Assembly: GCF_002216775.1 (NCBI RefSeq)
Contig: NZ_CP022315.1
Span: 1,240,001 to 1,304,000 of the forward strand
Direction of reading: 5' to 3'
DNA: 64,000 nucleotides
From: Virgibacillus phasianinus
GTDB lineage: Bacteria > Bacillota > Bacilli > Bacillales > Amphibacillaceae
In this document: in pieces, positions 1 through 8,200 of the stretch
How positions within the stretch are numbered: the stretch's first letter is position 1
Layout: every line of letters begins with the position of its first letter
Program-made: the position numbers and the translations under genes
Notes under the pieces: model-generated
The model's input: only the letters and a program-made list of their open reading frames with translations
Told to the model about the DNA's origin: nothing
Databases searched by the model: none

Positions 1-66
1 CTTCCACCCCTTGATCGTTCGTCTTTTAAGTTGAACATTTTAGTTTTGTCTCAGCCTCTTTACAAA

Positions 67-435
67 TTACCTAAATTTACGTCCCCGTACATGGGTGAAA
101 AGTAATAATAATAGGATCAACATTACAATATCAAGTCTTGCCATGTATAAAAATTGAAAGAACCCCTGTCCAGTAAGATACGGCAGCTTTGTTAGGATTA
201 TTGCTGCAATCATTATAATAATTAGTGGCACGGTGGCTTCTTTTACGTAAAATCCCCCGGCTATTAAGGCACCACAGACAATTTCTGCTAGCGCAACAAG
301 CAGCAGAACTGTCGTTGAAGATGGTATGCCCAGGTTGGCAAAGGTAGTTTGGAAATCATCAAATAATAATTTAACAATACCGGTAACAATAAATACATAC
401 CCAACCGCATAGCAGATCCATTTACTCATTGGCAT
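67..435 (-). CDS. DoxX-like small membrane protein
   Basis: A 122-residue, very hydrophobic protein with four predicted membrane segments (about residues 8-25, 40-62, 67-85 and 93-113) and a short basic C-terminus (RGRKFR). Size, four-helix layout and the early Gly/Leu-rich helix fit the DoxX/DoxX-like family, whose members are linked to quinone-related or redox functions that are mostly undefined. Two starts are possible: ATG at 435, behind a GGGGGTGA, or ATG at 429, behind a GAGG. It is transcribed away from the repeat block at 504-857, with no operon partner visible in the window. The family call is by overall pattern only; the function is unknown. Confidence 0.6.
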   Translation of the reverse strand: MPMSKWICYAVGYVFIVTGIVKLLFDDFQTTFANLGIPSSTTVLLLVALAEIVCGALIAGGFYVKEATVPLIIIMIAAIILTKLPYLTGQGFFQFLYMARLDIVMLILLLLLFTHVRGRKFR

Positions 436-503
436 CCTCGGATCACCCCCAATTCGGTTCCTTACTTATGCGTCCGCTTCTGACCAGTTGCCTGCGCTTT
501 TCT

Positions 504-857
504 TGTCTATAGCTGCGGCTCCTAGCGGCTAGCAAATAGCCCACTGAAAAAGTTAAATATGGTACAAATATGTGGATCAATCACCGCATCTTGAATATAC
601 TGCGCTTTCCGCGGGCGAGTGACGAGCCTCCTCGGACTGCCGTCCTGCGGGGTCTCATCGATCTCTCACTTCCCGCAGGAGTCTCCGTATATTCAAGATG
701 CTAGTTGATGATGAAAAGCTATATTTTTAATATCCACCACTTTTTCAGTGGACTCGCTAGCAAATAGTTAGTCCTGATGAATGTGCGTAAAGTCCGACGC
801 ACGTTCACAGTCCTATCTATTTGTACGCCGCTAACCAGTCGCCTCCGCTTTTCTAAT
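504..857. repeat. Interspersed Bacillaceae repeat, copy 1 (interrupted by MITE)
   Basis: The left part (504-539) and right part (756-857) together match the uninterrupted copy at 61355-61479. Shared blocks are GCTAGCAAATAG, then TTAGTCCTGATGAATGTGCG, then CAGTCCTATCTATTTGTACG, then a CGCCT(C/G)CGCTTTTCTAA end. A further right-end fragment lies just upstream at about 470-503. The ends are partly inverted, so the transcript could fold. It is non-coding. Confidence 0.75.
541..751. mobile_element. MITE-like insertion with 13-bp terminal inverted repeats
   Basis: The 211-bp element begins CCACTGAAAAAGT and ends with its exact reverse complement at 739-751. Inside lies a second inverted repeat, CATCTTGAATATAC (587-600) against GTATATTCAAGATG (687-700), flanking a GC-rich core (GCTTTCCGCGGGC ... 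TTCCCGCAGGAG). It has no coding capacity. It is bounded by a 12-bp direct repeat GCTAGCAAATAG at 528-539 and 756-767, which looks like a target duplication. A parent transposase family is not identified; an IS1182-like origin is only a guess. Confidence 0.75.
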
Positions 858-979
858 TTATATGCGGGGCTTGGGCAAACATTCTGGGTATTTTTAAATG
901 GATATGATGGGTCGACTATTGCTATTCGACATGATTAGACTTATAATTTCTCTTATACAAAGAAAAGGAAGTGCAATAC

Positions 980-2694
980 GTGATTCAACGCTTTTTTTCC
1001 TATTACAAACCACATAGAAGATTATTTATGATAGATTTTGGCTGTGCAGTAATCGTTGCAATTTTGGAGCTGGCCTTCCCTGTAGCGGTTCAAAAGTTCA
1101 TTGACCTGCTATTGCCGAAAGGTGACTGGGACTTAATTGTCCTTGTCAGTGTCGGGCTGTTATTCGTTTATTTACTTAGCACATTTCTTCAATATATTGT
1201 GACTTACTGGGGCACAAGCTCGGGGTAAATATTGAAACAGACATGCGTCAGCACTTGTTCAACCATGTGCAGAAGCAATCATTCCGCTTTTTTGACAACA
1301 CGAAAACCGGACATATCATGAGCCGTATCACTAACGATTTATTCGATATTGGTGAGCTTGCCCACCATGGCCCGGAGGACTTTTTCATTGCCATCATGAC
1401 CTTTGTTGGCGCCTTTTGGATTATGTTCACATACAATGTCAAGCTAGCATTGATTATTCTGTTTGTAGTGCCGATTCTGGTCTGGTTAATTACCTACAGT
1501 AACATTAAAATGAATGCGGCATGGAAAAAGATGTACAAGGACATAGCTGATGTGAATGCGCGTGTAGAAGACGCAGTATCAGGAGTACGCGTTGTTCAGT
1601 CATTTACCAATGAAAAACATGAAATGACTCGTTTTACAAAAGATAACTATAGCTTTCGTGCAGCGAAAATTGGTGCATATAAGGTTATGGCTTTTGTCCA
1701 TTCGAATATTTATATGATGATGCGATTAATTGTATTGATTGTTTTAGTTGTAGGGTCTTGGCTGAATTTTCACAACGAAATTTCCAATGGTGACCTTGTC
1801 GCATTTATTTTATTTACCAATGTACTGTTTAAGCCGATTGAAAAAATCAGTGCGCTTCTTGAGCTGTATCCGAAGGGGATGGCTGGATTCAAACGTTTTA
1901 CAGACATGCTTGATGTTAGCCCAGAAGTGGTCAATCACAAGGGTGCACATGAGGTCGATGTATTAAAAGGTGATATCAAGTTTAAGAATGTTACATTCGG
2001 TTATGAAAAAACACAGTCGGCAGTCTTGAAAGATTTAAGTTTTTCTGTTGAGGCAGGTGAAACCATCGCATTTGTCGGACCATCAGGTGCGGGGAAAACA
2101 ACAATTTGTTCTCTTATCCCGCGTTTCTACGATGTAGATAGTGGCAGCATCAGCATTGACGGTTTAGATTTGCGCGAAATGACAAAGGAATCACTTCGTC
2201 ACCAAATCGGGATTGTGCAACAGGATGTATTTTTATTTACAGGTACATTACGGGAAAATATTGCATACGGCAGACTCGATGCAACCGATGAGGAAATCGA
2301 GAAAGCAGCATATCAGGCCCATATGGTTGATTTCATTAACGAATTGCCACAGGGCTATGAAACACAGGTCGGCGAGCGTGGCTTGAAGCTTTCAGGCGGG
2401 CAGAAGCAGCGCATTGCTATTGCTCGAATGTTTTTAAAGAACCCACCGATCCTGATTTTGGATGAAGCAACATCAGCACTCGACACAGAAACAGAAATGA
2501 TTATCCAAAAGGCATTAACGGAACTGGCAAAAGATCGGACAACCTTGATCATCGCCCATCGGTTAGCAACAATAAAGAATGCTGACAGGATCATGGTTGT
2601 TACGAAAGAAGGTATTGTAGAGCAAGGGAACCACGATGAATTAATTGCACGTGACGGTATCTTTGCCAACCTTCATAAAGTACAGATGCAATAG
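980..2694 (+). pseudogene. ABC exporter (fused permease-ATPase), frameshifted
   Basis: This is a half-size ABC exporter with six transmembrane helices followed by an ATPase domain, as in B. subtilis YgaD/YwjA and the MsbA/Sav1866 group. The reading frame is broken at the G-run 1209-1212. The first frame ends in a stop at 1226-1228; adding one G restores YWGHKLGVNIETDMRQH and continues to 2694, giving a typical protein of about 571 residues. The ATPase part has Walker A GPSGAGKTT, the signature LSGGQKQR and Walker B ILILDEA, then the H-loop AHR. GTG at 980 is the likely start, because AAGGAAG at 964-970 is well spaced for it, while GTG at 971 is too close. Either a recent pseudogene or a sequencing error. 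Confidence 0.85.
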
Positions 2695-2703
2695 CTATAT
2701 CTG

Positions 2704-2736
2704 AGAACCTAGCTAAAAGTTGGCTGGGTTCTTTTT
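2704..2736 (+). terminator. Rho-independent terminator after the ABC exporter
   Basis: Stem AGAACCTAGC / GCTGGGTTCT with a short loop, followed by TTTTT. It lies 9 bases past the exporter stop codon. Confidence 0.8.
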
Positions 2737-2858
2737 GTTTGAAATAATCTAACCACTGTTTATTGATTATTCAATAGGATTCGGAAATGTTATCATAAAT
2801 TAGGCTAATTAATGTTAAAATTAAAGAAAATGAAAATAACTGAGGAGGCTTACATAAA

Positions 2859-3110
2859 ATGAATAAACTTAACTTTTCCTCACTGGTTTTATTTTTAATT
2901 TTTGCTGTGCTGTTTTTATTAATGGGAAGCGGCTTTGCATTTTGGTCACTAGGCAAAATTGTTATTATTGTGATGGTCTTACTTCCAATAATAGGAGTTA
3001 TCCTGGCTATAAAAGGATCAGGCTGGAGCAAATGGTTGTTATTCTTGTTAAACGTCGTTGCACTTGGATCCATGGTGTATATTTTCCTTCATGCATTTGG
3101 GATTCTGTAA
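2859..3110 (+). CDS. Small two-to-three-helix membrane protein, unknown
   Basis: An 83-residue protein made almost wholly of hydrophobic segments (about residues 7-30, 32-50 and 58-80) separated by short polar turns. ATG at 2859 is preceded by GAGGAGG (2842-2848), a strong ribosome binding site, which supports it as a real gene. It starts a plus-strand run of small membrane proteins (2859-5179). No family is recognised and no catalytic motif is visible. Confidence 0.6.
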   Translation: MNKLNFSSLVLFLIFAVLFLLMGSGFAFWSLGKIVIIVMVLLPIIGVILAIKGSGWSKWLLFLLNVVALGSMVYIFLHAFGIL

Positions 3111-3232
3111 ACCATAAAGGAAGGGTTCTCTTTGATAGAAGTGCATTTGTCGCGCGAACCAAGTGTTGGATTTTGATGAACATATGGACATATACGCTGG
3201 CGTAAAACCAGCAATAAAAATGGAGGTAGAAG

Positions 3233-3502
3233 ATGACCCCACTAATACTTACACTTGTATTTCTGATTATTTTTGTTATCTCAATTTTTATAAACGTTAA
3301 GAAGCGAAGGGCTGCTGGAATTACCGGGCTTAAAAGTGGATTATCATCCATTTGTTTATACGCAGTTGCATTAATTAACGTGGTAGGGTATTGGTTTGAC
3401 GTGTTGGGAATAGCAAGCTGGCTGCTTACATTCGGCTTAATTCTTGCAGCAGCCTATTTTACCAAATACCTTCCACAGTACCATGATAAAACGGAAAGCT
3501 GA
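3233..3502 (+). CDS. Small membrane protein, unknown
   Basis: An 89-residue protein with an N-terminal membrane helix (residues 3-20), a basic stretch (KKRRAAG) and two further hydrophobic segments (about 38-55 and 60-78). ATG at 3233 follows GGAGG at 3222-3226. It ends 22 bases before the start of the phospholipase C-like gene, so the two are probably co-transcribed. No known family is recognised. Confidence 0.55.
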   Translation: MTPLILTLVFLIIFVISIFINVKKRRAAGITGLKSGLSSICLYAVALINVVGYWFDVLGIASWLLTFGLILAAAYFTKYLPQYHDKTES

Positions 3503-3524
3503 GAAGAGAAAGGCTGGGATACGG

Positions 3525-4154
3525 ATGGGCTCACGTATGATGCATTTAATTATCGCGAAACAGGTTCATGAGAAACTGGGATTATTGAACCTTCGTCCCT
3601 TCATTTTAGGCGGAATTGCACCAGATGCAGTTTTTTTACGCGAGAAAAAAGATGCATCACACTTTTATGGGGGTCATGTTGGGGATAAAACAAGGTTTGT
3701 AGATTATGAACGCTTCATCGAAAAATATTTATCAAACATTCATCATAATTTCATGCTGGGGTACCTGACACATATTATATCAGATGATGTTTGGCTGAAG
3801 AAAATTTATTTCAAGAATAATTTCCAGAAGCGATTAATTGATGATCCGGACTTTCTAACTAGATGGCATAATGATTTTCGATTACTGAACGGGAAGTTAG
3901 TCGAATGGTTTAACTGTGCAAATCTAATGAACGAACTTGATTATGCAGACCCTAATATAAATAGTGTTGAAGAAATTGAGATTAAGGATTTAATAGAGTT
4001 TAAAAAAGAAACATTAGGAGACTTTTTGTATACACGGGACCAGACGGAAAAGGATTTAGCTGTGTACCGATTTGATGACATAATCGATTACATTGAGTCG
4101 TCTACGGTAATGGCCTGTGAGATATGCAGTAAACTAATACCGCGGAAGGATTGA
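3525..4154 (+). CDS. Zinc-dependent phospholipase C-like protein
   Basis: A 209-residue protein that opens MGSRMMHLIIAKQVHEKLG and continues with GGIAPDAV, a KKDASHFYGG block and HNFMLGYLTHIISDDVW. This H...APD...SH...GYLTH..D pattern is that of the Zn_dep_PLPC (PF00882-type) hydrolases, in which His and Asp residues bind zinc. No signal peptide is seen, so it is likely cytosolic and may not act on phospholipids at all. The start at 3525 is chosen because it begins the conserved block and follows a GAGAAGAGAAAGG region; upstream ATGs lie inside the preceding gene. The substrate is unknown. Confidence 0.7.
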   Translation: MGSRMMHLIIAKQVHEKLGLLNLRPFILGGIAPDAVFLREKKDASHFYGGHVGDKTRFVDYERFIEKYLSNIHHNFMLGYLTHIISDDVWLKKIYFKNNFQKRLIDDPDFLTRWHNDFRLLNGKLVEWFNCANLMNELDYADPNINSVEEIEIKDLIEFKKETLGDFLYTRDQTEKDLAVYRFDDIIDYIESSTVMACEICSKLIPRKD

Positions 4155-4158
4155 TCAG

Positions 4159-4704
4159 ATGTTTTATATAATCGTTGGTATTTGTATTCTAGTGGTGATT
4201 GTTGTGTTGTGGATGATTGATAAATTTGCGGGCTCTTCCGAAATGATGGGTGGGTTTAAAAATAGCGGCTTTAGAAAGTTGATGGTCGGGCTATCTGTTG
4301 CAGCTGTATTATCACTTGCTTACGGAATCTATGCAAAAGTCACGTATCAGCCGCCATTTATGGACATAAGTGTAAATGGCGATAGTTATACTGTTTTTGG
4401 TGATATAGGGGAAGTTGGTTATTATGCCGATGGGTTGGTGAAACAGGGTGAAAAGACTAACATTCGACTGGTTGCTTGGGAAGATTTAAACTTAGGTGAT
4501 AAGACAAAGATAATGATTAGCTATCCATCGGGAAAAGAAGTGAGCTGGAAGCCTGATATATCAATGATAAAAGGTGTTTCCATCAATGAAATAAAACAAA
4601 TTTACGAGTTATCACCGTATACGTTTGAAGAATCTGGCGACGTAACCTTAACGATACGTGATAAGTCGTTAAGTTTTACGATTGAAGTAAAAGAGGGGAA
4701 GTAA
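4159..4704 (+). CDS. Membrane-anchored protein with extracytoplasmic beta domain, unknown
   Basis: A 181-residue protein. Two N-terminal membrane helices (about residues 2-20 and 41-60) are followed by a soluble, beta-rich region of roughly 115 residues (MDISVNGDSYTVFGDIGE onward) that should face outward. The C-terminal part (ESGDVTLTIRDKSLSFTIEV) resembles an immunoglobulin-like or carrier-type beta fold, but no family is recognised. It begins 4 bases after the phospholipase C-like gene, suggesting a shared transcript. No catalytic residues stand out. Confidence 0.55.
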   Translation: MFYIIVGICILVVIVVLWMIDKFAGSSEMMGGFKNSGFRKLMVGLSVAAVLSLAYGIYAKVTYQPPFMDISVNGDSYTVFGDIGEVGYYADGLVKQGEKTNIRLVAWEDLNLGDKTKIMISYPSGKEVSWKPDISMIKGVSINEIKQIYELSPYTFEESGDVTLTIRDKSLSFTIEVKEGK

Positions 4705-4730
4705 CAAGTGCAATGCAAAGGAGCCATTAT

Positions 4731-4895
4731 ATGAGAAATCTATCGTCTTTTGGAAAAATAAACCTGTGTGTAGGATTCTTATTTTTTATTTTTGGTGGTT
4801 TTGCATTTTTTATAGATAGTACTATTCCTTTAACTAAAGCTGTTACGGTGGTTGGAATATTCATAATGGCTGCTTCATTTCTTTATAAAAAATAG
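4731..4895 (+). CDS. 54-residue two-helix membrane protein
   Basis: A tiny protein with two hydrophobic helices (about residues 10-27 and 34-50) and a Lys-Lys C-terminus. ATG at 4731 is preferred over ATG at 4713, because AAAGGAG (4717-4723) lies between the two and is correctly spaced for the second. Its function is unknown; it sits in the same run of small membrane genes. Confidence 0.5.
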   Translation: MRNLSSFGKINLCVGFLFFIFGGFAFFIDSTIPLTKAVTVVGIFIMAASFLYKK

Positions 4896-4906
4896 AATTT
4901 CAGGAG

Positions 4907-5179
4907 ATGTATGAGTTGTTATTTATCCTATTCACAATAATTGGCATAGTAGCGGGCATAGCTATTGTTCTGCTAACTCGCCAGTTTAGAAAAACAAATA
5001 AATCTAAATTAGTAATTCTTGTACCTAGCATAGTTTCCATAATCATTGCTGTTTATTTGATGTATCTAGGAAATGTAAAAATAAAAGGTATTGACGGGGC
5101 AGCTTACATGCTCCTTTCACTCATCCTGTTTTGTTTTGGAGGAGTTGTACTGTATTTAACTGATAAAAAGTTAGATTAG
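4907..5179 (+). CDS. Small membrane protein, unknown
   Basis: A 90-residue protein with three hydrophobic segments (about residues 3-24, 37-55 and 65-84) and a charged loop (RQFRKTNKSK). ATG at 4907 directly abuts CAGGAG (4901-4906), so TTG at 4916 is the better-spaced start and would shorten the protein by three residues. It lies 11 bases after the previous small gene. No family is recognised. Confidence 0.5.
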   Translation: MYELLFILFTIIGIVAGIAIVLLTRQFRKTNKSKLVILVPSIVSIIIAVYLMYLGNVKIKGIDGAAYMLLSLILFCFGGVVLYLTDKKLD

Positions 5180-5299
5180 CGGAAATGAACGACCGCTTTA
5201 GGAGTTGTTTTAAGGCTATGTTTACAATGAGAATGTCCATATCAATGCTTTAGCAGTTCAACATTTAGGTGATGCACAAACTACTTTAAGGAGATGCTT

Positions 5300-5914
5300 A
5301 TGCCAAATAGAACGAACCTAATTAACTCTTATAACAGGACAGCAAAGAAACGGGATTCAAATCAGCAGCAACAATGGAAGGTGAAAGAACGGGACACATT
5401 CTATGCATTTTTAACAAAAGAAAATAGGCAAAGTCTATTAGAAATTGGCGCTGGTCCGGGAAAAGACAGTTTATTTTTTAATCAACAGGGACTAGATACA
5501 TATAGTACTGATCTTTCACCAGAGATGGTAAAATTGTGCCTGCAAAAGGGACTGGCTGCAGAGGTGATGACCTTTGAAAATTTAGCTTTTCCAGACAATC
5601 ATTTTGATGCTATTTGGGCGATGAATTGCTTGCTGCACGTACCAAAGGATGAAATCAGAATAGCATTCACCGAGATTAAACGTGTACTCAAACCGTCAGG
5701 GCTATTTTTTATGGGTGTGTACGGAGGCCAGGATTCGGAAGGCATTTGGGAGGATGACTTTTATGAGCCGAAACGATTCTTTTCCTTCTATGGACATGAA
5801 TCAATTAAAAAGCTGCTAGCTGAATTTTTTACGATTGAATATTTTAATGTAGTTTCAGCTGAGGTGATAGGTGGAAGCCTTTCCTTTCAGTCGATTATCT
5901 TGCGGAATGGTTAG
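5300..5914 (+). CDS. Class I SAM-dependent methyltransferase
   Basis: A 204-residue protein with the Methyltransf_11 layout. Motif I is LLEIGAGPGKDSLFF (about residues 46-60), followed by an acidic residue after beta 2 (YSTDLSPEMV) and a motif around AIWAMNCLLHVP (about 105-116), with an IKRVLKPSGLFFMGVYGG block typical of small-molecule methyltransferases. ATG at 5300 is used because AAGGAG (5288-5293) is six bases upstream; ATG at 5294 is too close. The substrate cannot be told from sequence. It stands alone, with a repeat array downstream. Confidence 0.8.
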   Translation: MPNRTNLINSYNRTAKKRDSNQQQQWKVKERDTFYAFLTKENRQSLLEIGAGPGKDSLFFNQQGLDTYSTDLSPEMVKLCLQKGLAAEVMTFENLAFPDNHFDAIWAMNCLLHVPKDEIRIAFTEIKRVLKPSGLFFMGVYGGQDSEGIWEDDFYEPKRFFSFYGHESIKKLLAEFFTIEYFNVVSAEVIGGSLSFQSIILRNG

Positions 5915-5945
5915 CTATGGATCCTTTATATCATCCAATTTGTAT

Positions 5946-6065
5946 GTATATCGGCCATTATATCAATATAACCGCCAAATTCAAGATATATCAGTCAATA
6001 TCGAAATATAACTGTCATTTTCAAAAAATAACGACCGTTTTACGGATATATCGACCAAAACACCA
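5946..6065. repeat. Degenerate tandem repeat, six units of exactly 20 bp
   Basis: Units start at 5946, 5966, 5986, 6006, 6026 and 6046. Each opens with (A/G)(T/A)ATA, continues with a core close to TCGGYCA (TCGGCCA, ACCGCCA, TCAGTCA, ACTGTCA, ACGACCG, TCGACCA) and ends in an A/T-rich tail such as TTTTCAA. The period is exact although the bases diverge. It is non-coding and lies between the methyltransferase and the yclN promoter. Confidence 0.8.
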
Positions 6066-6097
6066 ATGAAGTCTATTTTAAATCCGGCAATATACAG

Positions 6098-6180
6098 TTT
6101 ACATATACCAATTGCCGAATGTTCATGGTATGTAAACAAAAAATAAACCAGGCTTACCCATAAGCCGGTTTATTTTTTTT
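6098..6180. terminator. Inverted repeat followed by a rho-independent terminator
   Basis: GTTTACATATACCA (6098-6111) faces TGGTATGTAAAC (6126-6137), an imperfect inverted repeat. Directly after it is a stem, AAATAAACCAGGCTTA / TAAGCCGGTTTATT, ending in eight T residues (6173-6180). The A-rich left side would also allow termination from the other strand. It insulates the yclN promoter from upstream transcription. Confidence 0.75.
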
Positions 6181-6202
6181 GAAAGGATTTCCAATTTTTA
6201 TA

Positions 6203-6258
6203 TTGACGAAGTTTTTAAATATGCTATACTCAATCTAATTGATAATGAATATCATTAT
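6203..6258 (+). promoter_or_regulatory. yclNOPQ promoter with Fur box
   Basis: TTGACG (6203-6208), a 16-base spacer and TATACT (6225-6230) form a sigma-A-type promoter. A Fur box close to the 7-1-7 consensus, TGATAATGAATATCATTAT, lies at 6240-6258, over the expected transcription start. Iron-loaded Fur would block transcription; iron starvation would release the siderophore importer. Confidence 0.85.
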
Positions 6259-6306
6259 TAATTATTATGTTTATTTAATACCAATTCTACATAGGAAGGA
6301 TCCTTC

Positions 6307-7260
6307 ATGAAGATTCGTTATCTGTTAATGGCAGTTATTATTTTATCAATTAGTTCCATATTTATCGGTGTTACAGATATAATGCCATGGGAAATCCTGC
6401 GTTTATCAAACGAGCAATTGGAAGTTTTAATGATTAGCAGGATACCAAGATTAATTAGTATTTTAATTGCGGGAATGAGTATGAGCATCTGCGGTTTAAT
6501 CATGCAGCAGCTGAGCCGTAACAAATTTGTATCTCCAACAACTGCCGGAACGCTTGATTCAGCTCGTTTAGGAGTATTGGTAGCGCTAATGGTCTTTACC
6601 TCAGCGAGCCCACTGGAAAAAATGCTTGTTTCATTCGTATTCGCCTTACTTGGGACGTTTGTGTTTATGAAAATCCTCGAGAAGATAAAATTCAAGGATG
6701 CGATTTTCATACCTTTGGTTGGGTTAATGTTTGGTAACATCATCAGTTCCTCAGCAACATTTTTTGCTTACAAAAATAATCTGATTCAAAACATGTCTTC
6801 GTGGATGCAAGGGGATTTTTCCATGATCATGAGCGGTAATTATGAGCTTATGTATATCAGTATTCCAATATTGATTATTGCTTATCTGTTTGCAAATAAA
6901 TTTACAATTGCTGGCATGGGCGAGGATTTCTCGAAAAACTTGGGGTTGAATTATCGGCAAGTGGTCAATATTGGATTGGTTATTGTTGCCTTGGTAACCG
7001 CATCTGTTGTCTTATCTGTTGGGGTTATTCCATTTCTAGGGTTAATCATTCCAAACATCGTCACGATTTATCAAGGCGATCATTTGAAGAAAATCCTGTT
7101 ACATACAGCATTACTTGGAGCTGTATTCGTACTATTTTGCGATATCGTTGGCCGGGTAATTATCTATCCATACGAAATTCCAATTAGCTTAACGGTTGGC
7201 GTAATTGGAAGTGCAATTTTTATTTATCTGCTGCTAAGGAGAAAGAAATATGGGCTATAA
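6307..7260 (+). CDS. yclN: Petrobactin-type siderophore ABC permease YclN
   Basis: A 317-residue FecCD/BtuC-family permease with about nine to ten membrane helices. It matches the B. subtilis YclN pattern closely: RIPRLISILIAGMSMSICGL, the block QQLSRNKFVSPTTAGTLDSA, and the C-terminal GVIPFLGLIIPNIV that contacts the ATPase. It imports ferric petrobactin or similar catecholate siderophores together with YclO, YclP and YclQ. ATG at 6307 follows AGGAAGGAT. It is first in a four-gene operon and overlaps yclO by 11 bases, implying translational coupling. Regulation by the upstream Fur box is very likely. Confidence 0.92.
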   Translation: MKIRYLLMAVIILSISSIFIGVTDIMPWEILRLSNEQLEVLMISRIPRLISILIAGMSMSICGLIMQQLSRNKFVSPTTAGTLDSARLGVLVALMVFTSASPLEKMLVSFVFALLGTFVFMKILEKIKFKDAIFIPLVGLMFGNIISSSATFFAYKNNLIQNMSSWMQGDFSMIMSGNYELMYISIPILIIAYLFANKFTIAGMGEDFSKNLGLNYRQVVNIGLVIVALVTASVVLSVGVIPFLGLIIPNIVTIYQGDHLKKILLHTALLGAVFVLFCDIVGRVIIYPYEIPISLTVGVIGSAIFIYLLLRRKKYGL

Positions 7261-8200
7261 GAAAAAGACAATCATTCTGGCAGTTATTGCATTGGTTATT
7301 GCTGCGATTTACATACTATACAATTTAAGCGGCAATATTGGCTATATTTTACCACGAAGGATTATGGAAGTTGTTGCGATTATCATTACCGGAACCGCAA
7401 TAGCATTCTCGACCACCGTGTTTATGACCATAACAAACAACCGTATTTTAACACCGAGTATCCTTGGGCTGGATTCACTTTATATGCTGTTGCAGACGTT
7501 TATCATCTTTATGTTCGGCTCAAAGTCCCTTGTAATGATGAACAGCAACATCAATTATTTTATTTCGATAGGCTTAATGATTTTGTTCTCACTGGTGCTT
7601 TATCGCTTTTTATTCAAAGGAGAAAATAATAATATTTACTTCCTATTATTAATTGGAATGATTTTAGGAACATTCTTTGGCAGTTTTACTTCATTTATGC
7701 AGGTGCTGATTGATCCGAATGAGTTTATGATTGTGCGCGACCGCATGTTTGCGAGTGTAAATAATGTAAATGAAAATCTTGTTTATTTATCACTTGGGTT
7801 ACTGGTGCTGGTAACATTTTATTTCATGAGGTTTTACAAATATCTGGATGTGTTGGCATTAGGGAAACACCAGGCAATAAACCTTGGAGTCCCATATGAT
7901 TATGTTGTGAAGCGGCTCCTGATTGTTGTTGCCATACTACTGTCAATTGCCACAGCACTAATTGGGCCAATTACGTTTTTAGGGCTGCTGGTAGTCAATT
8001 TGGCGTATGAATTTTTGAAAACGTACCGGCACTTTTATTTGATTATCGGATCCTCACTAATCAGTATTATCGCATTGTTGGGCGGACAATTCATTGTGGA
8101 GGAAATCTTTACATTTCAGACAACAATAAGTGTGATTATTAACTTTTTTGGTGGTGTTTACTTTATTTATCTTTTATTAAAGGAGAATAAGTCATGGTAG
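7250..8200 (+). CDS. yclO: Petrobactin-type siderophore ABC permease YclO
   Basis: A 316-residue second FecCD permease subunit, forming a heterodimer with YclN as in B. subtilis YclN/YclO. It has about nine hydrophobic helices. Recognisable blocks are TNNRILTPSILGLDSLYMLLQ early on, ALGKHQAINLGV in the middle and GPITFLGLLVVNLAYEFLK at the ATPase-coupling loop. ATG at 7250 lies inside the end of yclN, preceded by AAGGAGAAAG (7237-7246). Its last bases overlap the yclP start by 7. Confidence 0.92.
   Translation: MGYKKKTIILAVIALVIAAIYILYNLSGNIGYILPRRIMEVVAIIITGTAIAFSTTVFMTITNNRILTPSILGLDSLYMLLQTFIIFMFGSKSLVMMNSNINYFISIGLMILFSLVLYRFLFKGENNNIYFLLLIGMILGTFFGSFTSFMQVLIDPNEFMIVRDRMFASVNNVNENLVYLSLGLLVLVTFYFMRFYKYLDVLALGKHQAINLGVPYDYVVKRLLIVVAILLSIATALIGPITFLGLLVVNLAYEFLKTYRHFYLIIGSSLISIIALLGGQFIVEEIFTFQTTISVIINFFGGVYFIYLLLKENKSW

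Noticed and set aside
6318-6743. Minus-strand open frame of 141 codons inside yclN
   Set aside because: It is antisense to a clearly conserved permease and has no ribosome binding site; it is a shadow frame.
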